A DNA stretch of 64,000 nucleotides from Nocardia salmonicida NBRC 13393 (lineage in GTDB: Bacteria; Actinomycetota; Actinomycetes; Mycobacteriales; Mycobacteriaceae), in NCBI RefSeq assembly GCF_001613085.1, contig NZ_BDBR01000002.1, forward strand, positions 62,001 through 126,000, read 5' to 3'. Positions within the stretch are counted from its first letter, which is position 1. The number at the start of each line of letters is the position of its first letter. A program made the translations under genes and the position numbers. Below the pieces are notes generated by a model. It did no database searches, was not told the DNA's origin, and worked only from the letters and a program-made list of their open reading frames with translations. This document shows, piece by piece, positions 1 through 7,849 of the stretch.

Positions 1-766
1 TCAGCGCCAGGACGAGCTTCGGATCCCATACATCGGTCAGATTCACCGGTGACCCGTCTAGCACCGGAATCAGGAAGGCGTTGACCATGCCGATGAAGTG
101 CCCGACGGGGGCCGCGGTGAGTTGTTTACCGCGTTCGGGCGGGTACCAGGCGGCCAGCTGCCGGGTTTCGTGACCGAGGGTCTCGTGGCTGTGCACCACG
201 CCTTTGGGTGCGCTGGTGGTCCCCGAGGTGAAGGCGATCAGCGCGGGGCCCGCCGGATCGGTCGCCAGGAACCCGGGCATCGGGTCATCGGCGAGCAGCT
301 CGTCGAAGTCGCGTCCCACGACGCCGACGATCGGGATGTCGGCGCAGAGATCGGCCTGGTACTCCAGGCGCCCGAACCTGTCGGCCGTGATGAACACCCG
401 TGGCGCGGTCGCCTCGAGAATGTAGGTGAGTTCCTTGCGGCCGTAGAAGTGCACGATGGGCACCACCACAGCGCCGAGGAAGGCCGAGGCCCAGAAGGTC
501 GCCGCGGCCTCCATCCAGTTGGGCAGTTGGAACGCCACGACGTCGCCGGGACCGACTCCGCGAGCACGCAGGCCGGCGGCGAGACGCCGAGCCCGATGCT
601 CGACCTCGCCGAAGGTGCCCGACCAGGGACGCTCGGCCGAGTGCACCCGGAACTCGGTGTCCGGTGCGGCGGCCAGACCGCGCGTGAGCAACTCGCCGAT
701 CGGTTCGCCGGTCCACCACCCCTGTGTTCGGTAATGCTCGATCAAGTCGGCGGGAATGCTGCGCAC
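1..766 (-). CDS. Acyl-CoA ligase (AMP-forming), 3' end beyond window
   Basis: Class I adenylate-forming ligase that would activate a carboxylic acid to its CoA thioester through an acyl-adenylate. Only about 255 N-terminal residues lie in the window; the C-terminal domain runs off the left edge. The translation contains a QLPNWMEAAA segment typical of the family and the P-loop FTSGTTSAPKG followed by VVHSH. The start is GTG at 764-766, preceded by GGAG eight bases upstream; no ATG is available. It diverges from the crotonase at 857. The N-terminal style (GWWTGEPIGELL) reminds me of cyclohexanecarboxylate-CoA ligases, but the substrate is not certain. Confidence 0.85.
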   Translation of the reverse strand, partial: MRSIPADLIEHYRTQGWWTGEPIGELLTRGLAAAPDTEFRVHSAERPWSGTFGEVEHRARRLAAGLRARGVGPGDVVAFQLPNWMEAAATFWASAFLGAVVVPIVHFYGRKELTYILEATAPRVFITADRFGRLEYQADLCADIPIVGVVGRDFDELLADDPMPGFLATDPAGPALIAFTSGTTSAPKGVVHSHETLGHETRQLAAWYPPERGKQLTAAPVGHFIGMVNAFLIPVLDGSPVNLTDVWDPKLVLAL

Positions 767-856
767 GTGAGACTCCAATGCCCGATCCGAGGTCCTGCGG
801 CGATGATGTTATTCTCTGAAATCAAGAATGACAATCTCGCGATGGGAGAATCTCAG
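767..856. promoter_or_regulatory. Divergent promoter region, ligase / crotonase
   Basis: Ninety bases separate two divergent genes. The AT-rich stretch 808-835 contains an imperfect inverted repeat (ATTCT at 811-815, AGAAT at 825-829). It does not match either of the two operator families found elsewhere in the window. Promoter function is inferred from position and base composition. Confidence 0.4.
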
Positions 857-1576
857 ATGGTCGACCTCGAGTTGGATGAGGGTGTCGCGGTCGTCACGAT
901 CGATCGACCACAGGCCCGCAACGCCATCGCGCCGAGCACCATGGACGAGCTCGACGACGCGCTCGACAAGGCGAAAGGCGCGCGCGCCCTGGTCATTCGA
1001 GGGGCCGGTGACCGCGCGTTCGTCTCCGGCGGCGACCTGAAAGAACTGAGCGCGCTGCGCACCGAGGAACAGGCCGCTGCGATGGCGTGGCGGATGCGGT
1101 CGATTTGCGACCGGTTGGCGAATTTCCCCGCCCCGGTGATCGCCGCGCTGAACGGGCACGCGCTCGGCGGCGGTGCCGAAGTCGCTGTCGCCGCGGACAT
1201 CCGGATCGCCGCCGACGACATCAAGATCGGATTCAACCAGTCCGCCCTGGCGATCATGCCCGCCTGGGGTGGGGCCGAGCGGCTCGCCGCCCTGGTCGGC
1301 AAGAGTCGGGCATTGCTGCTCGCGGGTGCAGGGACCATTCTCGAGGTGGCCGAGGCCGAGCGACTCGGGCTGGTGGACCGGGTACTGCCACGGGCCGATT
1401 TCGAGGCGGGCTGGCGTGCGGCGGCCCGTTCGCTGGCGACTGCGCAGGCCGGCGAGATCAAGCGAGTCGTCGCCGGGGTGTCGGCGCAGGAGGCCGTCGA
1501 CGCCTTCGCGCGGTTGTGGGTGGCCGATGAGCACTGGGTCGCCGCCGACGCGGTGCTCACCCGCCGGACCACTTAG
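857..1576 (+). CDS. Crotonase-family protein lacking both catalytic glutamates
   Basis: Enoyl-CoA hydratase/isomerase fold protein of 239 residues. The two oxyanion-hole segments are clear: FVSGGDLKEL and HALGGGAEVAVAAD. At the positions of the two hydratase glutamates (rat enzyme E144 and E164) the sequence reads NQSALAI and ALLLAG, so both are missing. The following IMPAWGGAERL resembles the PSWGGASRL stretch I recall from ethylmalonyl-CoA decarboxylase (ECHDC1), so a decarboxylase or other non-hydratase reaction is plausible. The start at 857 was chosen because GGGAGA lies seven bases upstream; an in-frame ATG at 842 would sit before that ribosome site. It ends seven bases from the convergent CMD-family gene. 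Confidence 0.8.
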   Translation: MVDLELDEGVAVVTIDRPQARNAIAPSTMDELDDALDKAKGARALVIRGAGDRAFVSGGDLKELSALRTEEQAAAMAWRMRSICDRLANFPAPVIAALNGHALGGGAEVAVAADIRIAADDIKIGFNQSALAIMPAWGGAERLAALVGKSRALLLAGAGTILEVAEAERLGLVDRVLPRADFEAGWRAAARSLATAQAGEIKRVVAGVSAQEAVDAFARLWVADEHWVAADAVLTRRTT

Positions 1577-1583
1577 CCCGCGA

Positions 1584-2192
1584 TCACCCGTCGGCGGGCA
1601 GAAACGGAACAAGCGCCGCCTCGGCGGGCACCGCGAACGAGTTCAGGGCCATCGCGAGCATCGTGTACGTGCCGACGACGAACACCAGATCCATCAGCTG
1701 GTGTTCGTCGAACTCGGTCGCCAGGGCGTTCCAGGTGTCGTCGCGCACCACGCCGTCGGCGAGCAGTTCGTCGACGGCGGTGAGCAACCGCCGATCGGTC
1801 GCCGACCACCCCGGTGCGGCCGGGCCCTCCGAGATCCGGGTGATCTCCTCGGGTCCCAGACCCGCGCCCGCGGCCAGGATCACGTGCTGTGCCCACTCGT
1901 AGCCGCACCGCCGGACCGCCGCCACCCGGAGCACGAGCAGCTCCCGCTGCCGGGCCGTGAGAGTGGAGCCGGACAGGAAATGGCCGGTGAAGGTCAAGAA
2001 CGGTTTCGCCAGCGCCGGGTACCTGGCCAAGGTGCCCAGGAGATTGGCGCCGCTCTGGCGGCCGCCGGACGGCTCGGCCCCGGTGGCGGCGGCGCTGCGG
2101 AATCCGGCCAGGAAGGTAGTCATCTCGGTGGACCATTCCGCCGTCGGAAGAGGCGAGATGCGTGGCTGCGCGGGATCGTCCGTCGCGGTCAT
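1584..2192 (-). CDS. Carboxymuconolactone decarboxylase / AhpD-like protein
   Basis: A 202-residue protein of the CMD/AhpD helical fold. Residues 83-110 (RELLVLRVAAVRRCGYEWA..H) carry the family Glu (E99) and His (H103), with one cysteine (C96) instead of the CxxC of peroxidatic AhpD. Members act as decarboxylases, hydroperoxide reductases or have unknown roles. It is the last gene of the long minus operon that starts at 13576, and its ATG overlaps the stop of the SDR gene (ATGA). A role in clearing a peroxide or finishing a ring-cleavage step is inference only. Confidence 0.8.
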   Translation of the reverse strand: MTATDDPAQPRISPLPTAEWSTEMTTFLAGFRSAAATGAEPSGGRQSGANLLGTLARYPALAKPFLTFTGHFLSGSTLTARQRELLVLRVAAVRRCGYEWAQHVILAAGAGLGPEEITRISEGPAAPGWSATDRRLLTAVDELLADGVVRDDTWNALATEFDEHQLMDLVFVVGTYTMLAMALNSFAVPAEAALVPFLPADG

Positions 2193-2932
2193 GTGTTGCG
2201 CCCGCCGTTGACGCCGATGACCTGGCCGGTGAGATAGCCTGCTTCTTCGCTGACCAGGAACGCGCAGGTGGCGGCGACATCGGCGGGAGTGCCGATCCGG
2301 CCGACCGGGGTGCGCGCGATCTGGGCGTCGACGTCGATGAACCCGCGCTCCTCCGTCCGGCGCAGCATCGGTGTGTCGATGAATCCCGGCGGGATGGTGT
2401 TCACCGTGATCCCCCGCTTGGCGAATTCGAGCGCCAACACCTTGGTCAGGCCGACCACGCCCGACTTCGCCGAGACATAGCCCGCCAAACCGGCTGCGCC
2501 ACTGTGGATACTCGACGACGAGATGTTGACGATGCGGCCCCAGCCCTGCTCGATCATGTCCGGGATCACCGCCTGACAGCAGTCGAACGTCCCGGTGAGA
2601 TTGATCGCCAGGGCCCGGCTCCAGGCCGCCGCGGTGATGTCGAGGAACGGGCCGTCGAGGGTCAGTCCGGCGCTGTTCACCAACACCGTCGGGCGGCCGA
2701 GGCGGGCGCGTACTTCGGCGAGACCGGCATCGATGGCCGTGCGGTCGGTGACATCGACGGTCAGGCCGATGGCCTTGCCCCCGACGTTCTCGATCTCCGC
2801 CGCTGCCGCCTCGGCCGCGGCACCATCGATGTCGAAGATGGCGACGAGCGCGCCGTCCGCGGCCAGCCGGGTGCTGATCGCACCGCCGATCCCGGAGGCG
2901 CCGCCGGTGACAACGGCTGTGCGAGAACTCAT
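2189..2932 (-). CDS. SDR oxidoreductase, paralogue of 50874-51578
   Basis: Classical short-chain dehydrogenase/reductase of 247 residues, probably oxidising a hydroxy group made by the adjacent TauD-type dioxygenase. The cofactor loop TGGASGIG is at residues 9-16, NSAG near 86-89, catalytic Ser in the NISSSS run (138-141) and YVSAK with Y152 and K156. The ending ITGQ/LTGQ..GVNGGRNT is nearly the same as in the SDR at 50874, which also sits directly after a TauD gene. The start ATG overlaps the TauD stop (ATGA), and the stop overlaps the CMD start (ATGA), so all three are translationally coupled. Confidence 0.9.
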   Translation of the reverse strand: MSSRTAVVTGGASGIGGAISTRLAADGALVAIFDIDGAAAEAAAAEIENVGGKAIGLTVDVTDRTAIDAGLAEVRARLGRPTVLVNSAGLTLDGPFLDITAAAWSRALAINLTGTFDCCQAVIPDMIEQGWGRIVNISSSSIHSGAAGLAGYVSAKSGVVGLTKVLALEFAKRGITVNTIPPGFIDTPMLRRTEERGFIDVDAQIARTPVGRIGTPADVAATCAFLVSEEAGYLTGQVIGVNGGRNT

Positions 2933-3756
2933 TTGATCGCCTCCTCGCCCCGCAGGGTGGTGCGGTGCATCCGGCGAGGTTCGCGCCGGTCGAAGGCGCA
3001 GGCCCGGTGGACCAGGCCGCGGTTGTCCCAGATCACCAGGTCGCCGACCGACCAGGCATGGCGCAGCACACGATCCGGGGCCGTGGCTCGCTCCTGGAGT
3101 TCGGCCAGCAACGATCGGCCCGCTTCGGTGTCCATGCCGAGAACGTGCGAGGCGGTCGCCCCGAAAACCAGTGAGCGACGCCCTGTTTCGTGCTCCCACA
3201 CCAGCGGATGTTCGCGGACCGTCCGCGAAGCCCACTCGCTCAGCTGTTCCGCGGTGGGGTCCGGGTAGGTCAGCCGCTGAATGGCCTCGAAGGTATGGAT
3301 CACCCGCAGCTGGGCGAAATCACGCTTCTCGGTATCGGAGAGGTTGTCGTAGGCGGCGTAGGTGCTGGCGAACTCCGTTTCGCCGCCCTCGGTGGCGATC
3401 ACGTGGGCACTGAGCATCGACGCCTTCGCCGGGATGGCGTCCAGCGCCCCGTCCAGGTGCCAGAAATCGTTGCTGGCGAAGTACTCGGCATTCGGATTGT
3501 CCGGGTCGAAACTGATCTGCATGACATCGGGATTCGCGTAGAGCGGGAACTGCACCAGCTCGCCCAGGCGGCGCCCGAACGCCGCCTGCGCCTCGTCGCC
3601 GATGTGCAGTTCGCGAAACAGCAGGACGCCGTGCTCTTCGAGCGCCGCCATGCACGCCGCGGGGATATCGGGGTCGGTCAACAGCCGGTTGATGTCGGCG
3701 TCGAGCACTTCGACGCCGACCGTGTCGCTCAGCTTCTTCGTGGCAAGGGTTGGCAT
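2929..3756 (-). CDS. TauD/TfdA-type Fe(II)/2-oxoglutarate dioxygenase (copy 1)
   Basis: Non-haem iron, 2-oxoglutarate-dependent dioxygenase of 275 residues; the family hydroxylates unactivated carbon and releases succinate and CO2. The iron-binding pair H100-x-D102 lies in FWHLDGA, and the distal histidine and 2OG-binding arginine are probably in RRMHRTTLRG near the C terminus. WSVGDLVIWDNRG is shared with the second copy at 51575. Start 3756 has AGGAG five bases upstream; an in-frame ATG at 3768 overlaps the stop of the aldehyde dehydrogenase and is an alternative. The natural substrate is unknown; neighbours suggest an alicyclic or terpenoid acid. Confidence 0.88.
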   Translation of the reverse strand: MPTLATKKLSDTVGVEVLDADINRLLTDPDIPAACMAALEEHGVLLFRELHIGDEAQAAFGRRLGELVQFPLYANPDVMQISFDPDNPNAEYFASNDFWHLDGALDAIPAKASMLSAHVIATEGGETEFASTYAAYDNLSDTEKRDFAQLRVIHTFEAIQRLTYPDPTAEQLSEWASRTVREHPLVWEHETGRRSLVFGATASHVLGMDTEAGRSLLAELQERATAPDRVLRHAWSVGDLVIWDNRGLVHRACAFDRREPRRMHRTTLRGEEAIK

Positions 3757-3764
3757 CGCGCTCC

Positions 3765-5195
3765 TCATTCTTCCGGCGGTGCGTACCCGAGTACGCCCTT
3801 GATCTCGAGGTAGTCGTGGAAGCCGAATTCGCCCCATTCGCGACCGTTGCCGCTCTTCTTGTAGCCGCCGAAGGGGACCTCGAAGTCGAACCCGTCGTTG
3901 ATCGAGACCGACCCCGCTCTGATCCGGCGGGCCACCGCACGCGCCCGCGCCAGGTCGGTGCCTGCGACGAAGCCGGCCAGCCCGTAGTCGGTGTCGTTGG
4001 CGATGTCGACGGCGTGATCGAGATCGTCGTAGCCCAGGATCGTCAGAACCGGCCCGAAGATCTCCTCGCGGGCGATGGTCATGTCGTTGGTGACCTCGGC
4101 GAAGACCGTTGGCCGCACGAAGTAGCCGGTGCTCAGGCCCTCCGGCCGCCCCGGCCCGCCCGCCACCAGTGTCGCGCCTTCGCCGATGCCCTTCTGGATC
4201 AGCGCCTGGATCTTGTCGAACTGCGCGCCGGACACCACAGGGCCGATGGCGAAATCGCCCAGTGGATCACCGACGGTGACCCCCTCGGCCGCGCCACGGG
4301 CGACCTCGATCGCCTCGGCCATCCGCGAATGTGGCACCAGCATGCGCGAGGGCGCGCTACAGGTCTGGCCCGAGTTGAGCATCATGCTCACCACGCCCTT
4401 GCCGACGTTCTCGGCGAAGGCGTCGTCGTCGAGAATGATGTTGGGGCTCTTGCCGCCGAGCTCCTGGGTGACCCGTTTGACCCCGGCCGCCGCGTTGCGC
4501 GCGATGTCGATGCCCGCCCTGACCGACCCGGTGAAGGAGACCATGTCGACGTCGGGATGACTCGTCAGCGGCACGCCGACGGCGAGGCCGTCGCCCTGCA
4601 CCAGATTGAACACCCCGGCGGGAACGCCTGCGGCATCGAGGATCTCGGCAAAGATCTGCCCCGTGAACGGTGACAGTTCCGAGGGCTTGAGCACCATCGT
4701 GCAGCCGGTGGCCAGCGCCGGGAACACCTTCACCGCGATCAGGTTCAGCGGCCAATTCCAGGGGGTGATCAGCGCGCACACCCCGATCGGCTCCTTGACG
4801 ATCAGTGAGGCGCCGCGCTGTTCGTCGAAGCGGAACCGTTCGAGGATCTCGATCGCGGTGCTCAGCTGGCCCGCCCCCAGATCCACCTGGAATCCGTTGG
4901 CCAGGGCGGCCGGTGCCCCCAATTCCTCGATCAGCGCCGCCCCGAGGTCGGGGGCGCGCTTCTGATATTCGGCGAGGACGGCGCGCAACAGCGCGATCCG
5001 TTGCGCGGGATCGGTGCTCGACCAGCCGGGGAAGGCGGCGCGCGCGGCGGCGACCGCGCGATCCACATCTGCCGCCGTGCCGACGGCCACGGTGCCGCAC
5101 ACCTGTTCGGTGGCCGGGTTCACCACGTCGATGGTGCCTGGCTCGGCGGGGTCGATCCACTGTCCGTCGATATAGAACGTCAGATATTCACGCAT
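3765..5195 (-). CDS. Aldehyde dehydrogenase (NAD(P)+)
   Basis: Aldehyde dehydrogenase of 476 residues, the usual family length. Visible active-site residues are N147 in TPWNWPL, E245 in ELGGKSPN and nucleophile C279 in NSGQTCSAP. The start ATG at 5195 follows GAGGAAATC and agrees with the family N terminus (FYIDGQWI). It lies seven bases after the stop of the ThDP enzyme, so its substrate may be an aldehyde released by that lyase (inference). It ends against the TauD gene. Confidence 0.92.
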   Translation of the reverse strand: MREYLTFYIDGQWIDPAEPGTIDVVNPATEQVCGTVAVGTAADVDRAVAAARAAFPGWSSTDPAQRIALLRAVLAEYQKRAPDLGAALIEELGAPAALANGFQVDLGAGQLSTAIEILERFRFDEQRGASLIVKEPIGVCALITPWNWPLNLIAVKVFPALATGCTMVLKPSELSPFTGQIFAEILDAAGVPAGVFNLVQGDGLAVGVPLTSHPDVDMVSFTGSVRAGIDIARNAAAGVKRVTQELGGKSPNIILDDDAFAENVGKGVVSMMLNSGQTCSAPSRMLVPHSRMAEAIEVARGAAEGVTVGDPLGDFAIGPVVSGAQFDKIQALIQKGIGEGATLVAGGPGRPEGLSTGYFVRPTVFAEVTNDMTIAREEIFGPVLTILGYDDLDHAVDIANDTDYGLAGFVAGTDLARARAVARRIRAGSVSINDGFDFEVPFGGYKKSGNGREWGEFGFHDYLEIKGVLGYAPPEE

Positions 5196-5202
5196 GATTT
5201 CC

Positions 5203-6909
5203 TCACTGAGTTCCTTCCGCATACCAGGTGCGGAATTCGTCATAACTCGGCATTTCTTCCGAATTCGCCTTGGGGTCGACCGCGACATGGATGACGCCAG
5301 GTCGTCCGCTGGCGTAGGCGCGTTTGATGGCGGGGGCGATGTCCTCGTCGCGTTCGACATATTCGCCGTAGCAACCGAAACCCTCGGCGACCTTGTCCAA
5401 GCGGGTGTTCGTGCTCCAGTGGACGCCGGTCTCGAGCGAGCCCTGTCCATAGGTGCGCTTGTAGACGCCGACCTCGAGCCCCCACGCGTAGTCGACCGCG
5501 ACCACGCAGACCAGCGGAAGGTTCAGCCGTGCCGCGGTTTCCAGTTCGGCGATGTGGAACTGGAACGAGGAATCGCCGGTGATCAGCATCAGCGGCCGTT
5601 TCCCGCCGTCGGCCACACCGGCGCCGACGGCGTAGGGCAGGCCGGTGCCCAGATGCCCGAAGTTCTGATTCCACATCACGTCATGGGGTTTGGCCTGGGA
5701 GTAGGTCCAGCCGAAGATGGTGGTCGCGCCGCCGTCGCGCACCATGATGCCGTCGGCCGGGAACGACTTCGTCGCTTCCACGATCAGCCGCGCCGGGTGC
5801 ACCGGCGACATCCCCGACGGCGCGGTCTCGGCCAGTTCGGCGAGCTGGGCCGCGTCCTGTTCGATCCAGCCCGCGAGCTCGGGAGTGGGGGTGCGCGGGG
5901 TGTCGCGCAGTGCCTCGACCAGCTGCGGGACGATCGCGCGCAGGTCGCCGACCAGCGGCACGTCCACCGACCGGTTCACCCCGATGGCCTCGGGGTCCTG
6001 CTCGACGAGGATCCACTTGCGGTTGGCCTCGTTGGCGACCCAGTGCCTGCCGCGACCGTAGTGCACCGGCTCGCCCAATTCGGTGCCGATGGCCAGGCAC
6101 AGATCGGATTTCACCACCGCGTCGATCGCCGCCGCCGAGAAACCGTACGGGAAGGTGCGGTCCTCGAGCCCGGGGATGAAGGAGGTGCCGCCCGAGGTCT
6201 GGATGACCGGGCAAGCCATGGCCTCGGCGAGCGCGCGGACCGACGCGCCCGCGCGCGTGGTGTGCACGCCATGCCCCACGAGCAGCACGGGCTGGCTCGC
6301 CGCCCTGATGTACTCGACCGCCTCGGCGATCCGGTCCGGACCCGCTGTCTGCCCGACCAGGCGATAGGCCGAGGGCGCCAGCGCGGGCGCGACGTCGAGT
6401 TCTTCCTGGATCACGTGCGAGGGGTACTCGATGTACACCGGGCCCGGGGTGCCCGCGAGCGCCTTGCGCAGACCCTCGCGGATGACCTCGTCGGTCTGGT
6501 CGGCGTATTCGATACTGGCGCAATACTTCACCGACGGTTCGAACAGCGCGGCCTGCTTGACGAACTGGATACGGCCGCGCCGCACCCGCTGCTCGGTGAT
6601 CCGCGCGCGCTGCCCGCCGAGGAAGATCACCGGCGAGTTCTCGACCTTGGCGCACATCATCGCGCCGGCCAGGTTGGCGACGCCGGGGCCGAGCGTGCCG
6701 ATGCACACCGCGGCTTTTCCGGTCATCCGGGAGACGGCCTCGGCCATGAAACCGGCGGACTCCTCGTGGTGCGGGGCCACCACCTGCCAACCGCGTTCTT
6801 CGGCGAGGTGGAACATGTGCACGAAGTTCGGATCGGGAATGCCGAAGAGGGTGTTGATGCCTTCGGCCTCGAAGAGTTGCAGAATGCGTTCGTAGACTTT
6901 AACCGACAT
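5203..6909 (-). CDS. Thiamine diphosphate-dependent lyase/carboligase, acetolactate synthase-like
   Basis: A 568-residue protein with the three-domain plan of the acetolactate synthase / 2-hydroxyacyl-CoA lyase / benzoylformate decarboxylase superfamily. The cofactor-activating Glu is E49 in PHHEESAGFMAEA. The pyrophosphate-domain motif begins GDSSFQF, but the canonical Asn-Asn end is replaced by VDYAWG, so metal coordination differs from standard members. The start follows GGAGGG inside the end of the preceding SDR (11-base overlap). Cleavage of a 2-hydroxyacyl compound to an aldehyde, passed to the aldehyde dehydrogenase next door, fits context but is not proven. Confidence 0.85.
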   Translation of the reverse strand: MSVKVYERILQLFEAEGINTLFGIPDPNFVHMFHLAEERGWQVVAPHHEESAGFMAEAVSRMTGKAAVCIGTLGPGVANLAGAMMCAKVENSPVIFLGGQRARITEQRVRRGRIQFVKQAALFEPSVKYCASIEYADQTDEVIREGLRKALAGTPGPVYIEYPSHVIQEELDVAPALAPSAYRLVGQTAGPDRIAEAVEYIRAASQPVLLVGHGVHTTRAGASVRALAEAMACPVIQTSGGTSFIPGLEDRTFPYGFSAAAIDAVVKSDLCLAIGTELGEPVHYGRGRHWVANEANRKWILVEQDPEAIGVNRSVDVPLVGDLRAIVPQLVEALRDTPRTPTPELAGWIEQDAAQLAELAETAPSGMSPVHPARLIVEATKSFPADGIMVRDGGATTIFGWTYSQAKPHDVMWNQNFGHLGTGLPYAVGAGVADGGKRPLMLITGDSSFQFHIAELETAARLNLPLVCVVAVDYAWGLEVGVYKRTYGQGSLETGVHWSTNTRLDKVAEGFGCYGEYVERDEDIAPAIKRAYASGRPGVIHVAVDPKANSEEMPSYDEFRTWYAEGTQ

Positions 6910-7825
6910 GCGTGCTGCCCTCCATGGCTGTCGCGAAGCTCTTGGTGATGTGGTCGAGATGGCCGGAGGGAACCACCGGCAGGATCCACGGGTTCTCGGT
7001 CGCGCGGATCTCGTCGATCCGTGCGCCCACCTCCTCGATCGACCAGGACGGTTGATACACCCCGGGGGTCTCGGCGATGAACGCTCGCGCCACCCGTCCG
7101 GCGATCGACACCAGCATTTCGCCGGTGATCGAACAGGATTCGTGCGCGAGCCACCCCACCACCGGCGCCGCCAGCTCCGGGTCCATGGGCGGGTAGGCCG
7201 AGGTGTCGATGCCCTCGGCGAGGCGGGTGAGCGCGGCGGGAACGATCACGTTGCAGCGGACGCCGTGCTCGGCGCCCTCGAGCGCGACCACGTTCGACAG
7301 TCCGATCAGACCTGCCTTGGCCGCGCCGTAGTTGGCGACCCGGTGGTTGCCGTACAGCCCGCCGATCGACGAGGTGAGGACCACCCGGCCGTATCCGGCG
7401 GCGCACATCAGCGGGAAGGCGGGCCGCACCACATGGAACGCGCCGCGCAGGTGGACATCGAGCACGGCGTCGAAGTCCTCGTAGGTCATCTCCGAGAGTG
7501 GCGCGTACCGGTTGTTGCCCGCATTGTGGACGATGATGTCGATCCGGCCGAAGGCGTCGAGCGCGGTCCGCACGATCGCCTGACCGCCCTGCGCGGTCGC
7601 CACCGAATCGGTGCAGGCCACCGCCGTACCGCCGGCGTCGGTGATCTCGCGGACCACTGTCTCGGCGACTCCGGCGTCGCCGCTGTCGCCGCTGATGGTG
7701 CTGCCGGGGTCGTTGACGACGACCCGGGCCCCCTTCGCGGCGAGCAGCAACGCGTAGGCGCGGCCCAATCCTCTTCCGGCGCCGGTGATCACGGCGACTC
7801 TGCCCTCGAAACCGGGTTCAGACAT
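6899..7825 (-). CDS. SDR, multifunctional-enzyme-2-like 3-hydroxyacyl-CoA dehydrogenase type
   Basis: Short-chain dehydrogenase of 308 residues with an extended C terminus. TGAGRGLG binds the cofactor, VNDPG follows strand beta-2, HNAGNN and the TSS...YGAAK catalytic set are present. The GRVAVITGAGRGLGRAYALLLAAKGA start and the VVNDPG turn are typical of the dehydrogenase domain of peroxisomal-type multifunctional enzyme 2, which oxidises 3-hydroxyacyl-CoA. It sits between the Baeyer-Villiger enzyme and the ThDP lyase in the long minus operon. Confidence 0.87.
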   Translation of the reverse strand: MSEPGFEGRVAVITGAGRGLGRAYALLLAAKGARVVVNDPGSTISGDSGDAGVAETVVREITDAGGTAVACTDSVATAQGGQAIVRTALDAFGRIDIIVHNAGNNRYAPLSEMTYEDFDAVLDVHLRGAFHVVRPAFPLMCAAGYGRVVLTSSIGGLYGNHRVANYGAAKAGLIGLSNVVALEGAEHGVRCNVIVPAALTRLAEGIDTSAYPPMDPELAAPVVGWLAHESCSITGEMLVSIAGRVARAFIAETPGVYQPSWSIEEVGARIDEIRATENPWILPVVPSGHLDHITKSFATAMEGSTHVG

Positions 7826-7849
7826 GGTGCGCTCCGTTCACCGCGCTCC

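Noticed and set aside
98-856. N-terminal extension of the crotonase frame
   Set aside because: It is low-complexity shadow text opposite the CoA ligase; the true start has a ribosome site at 844.
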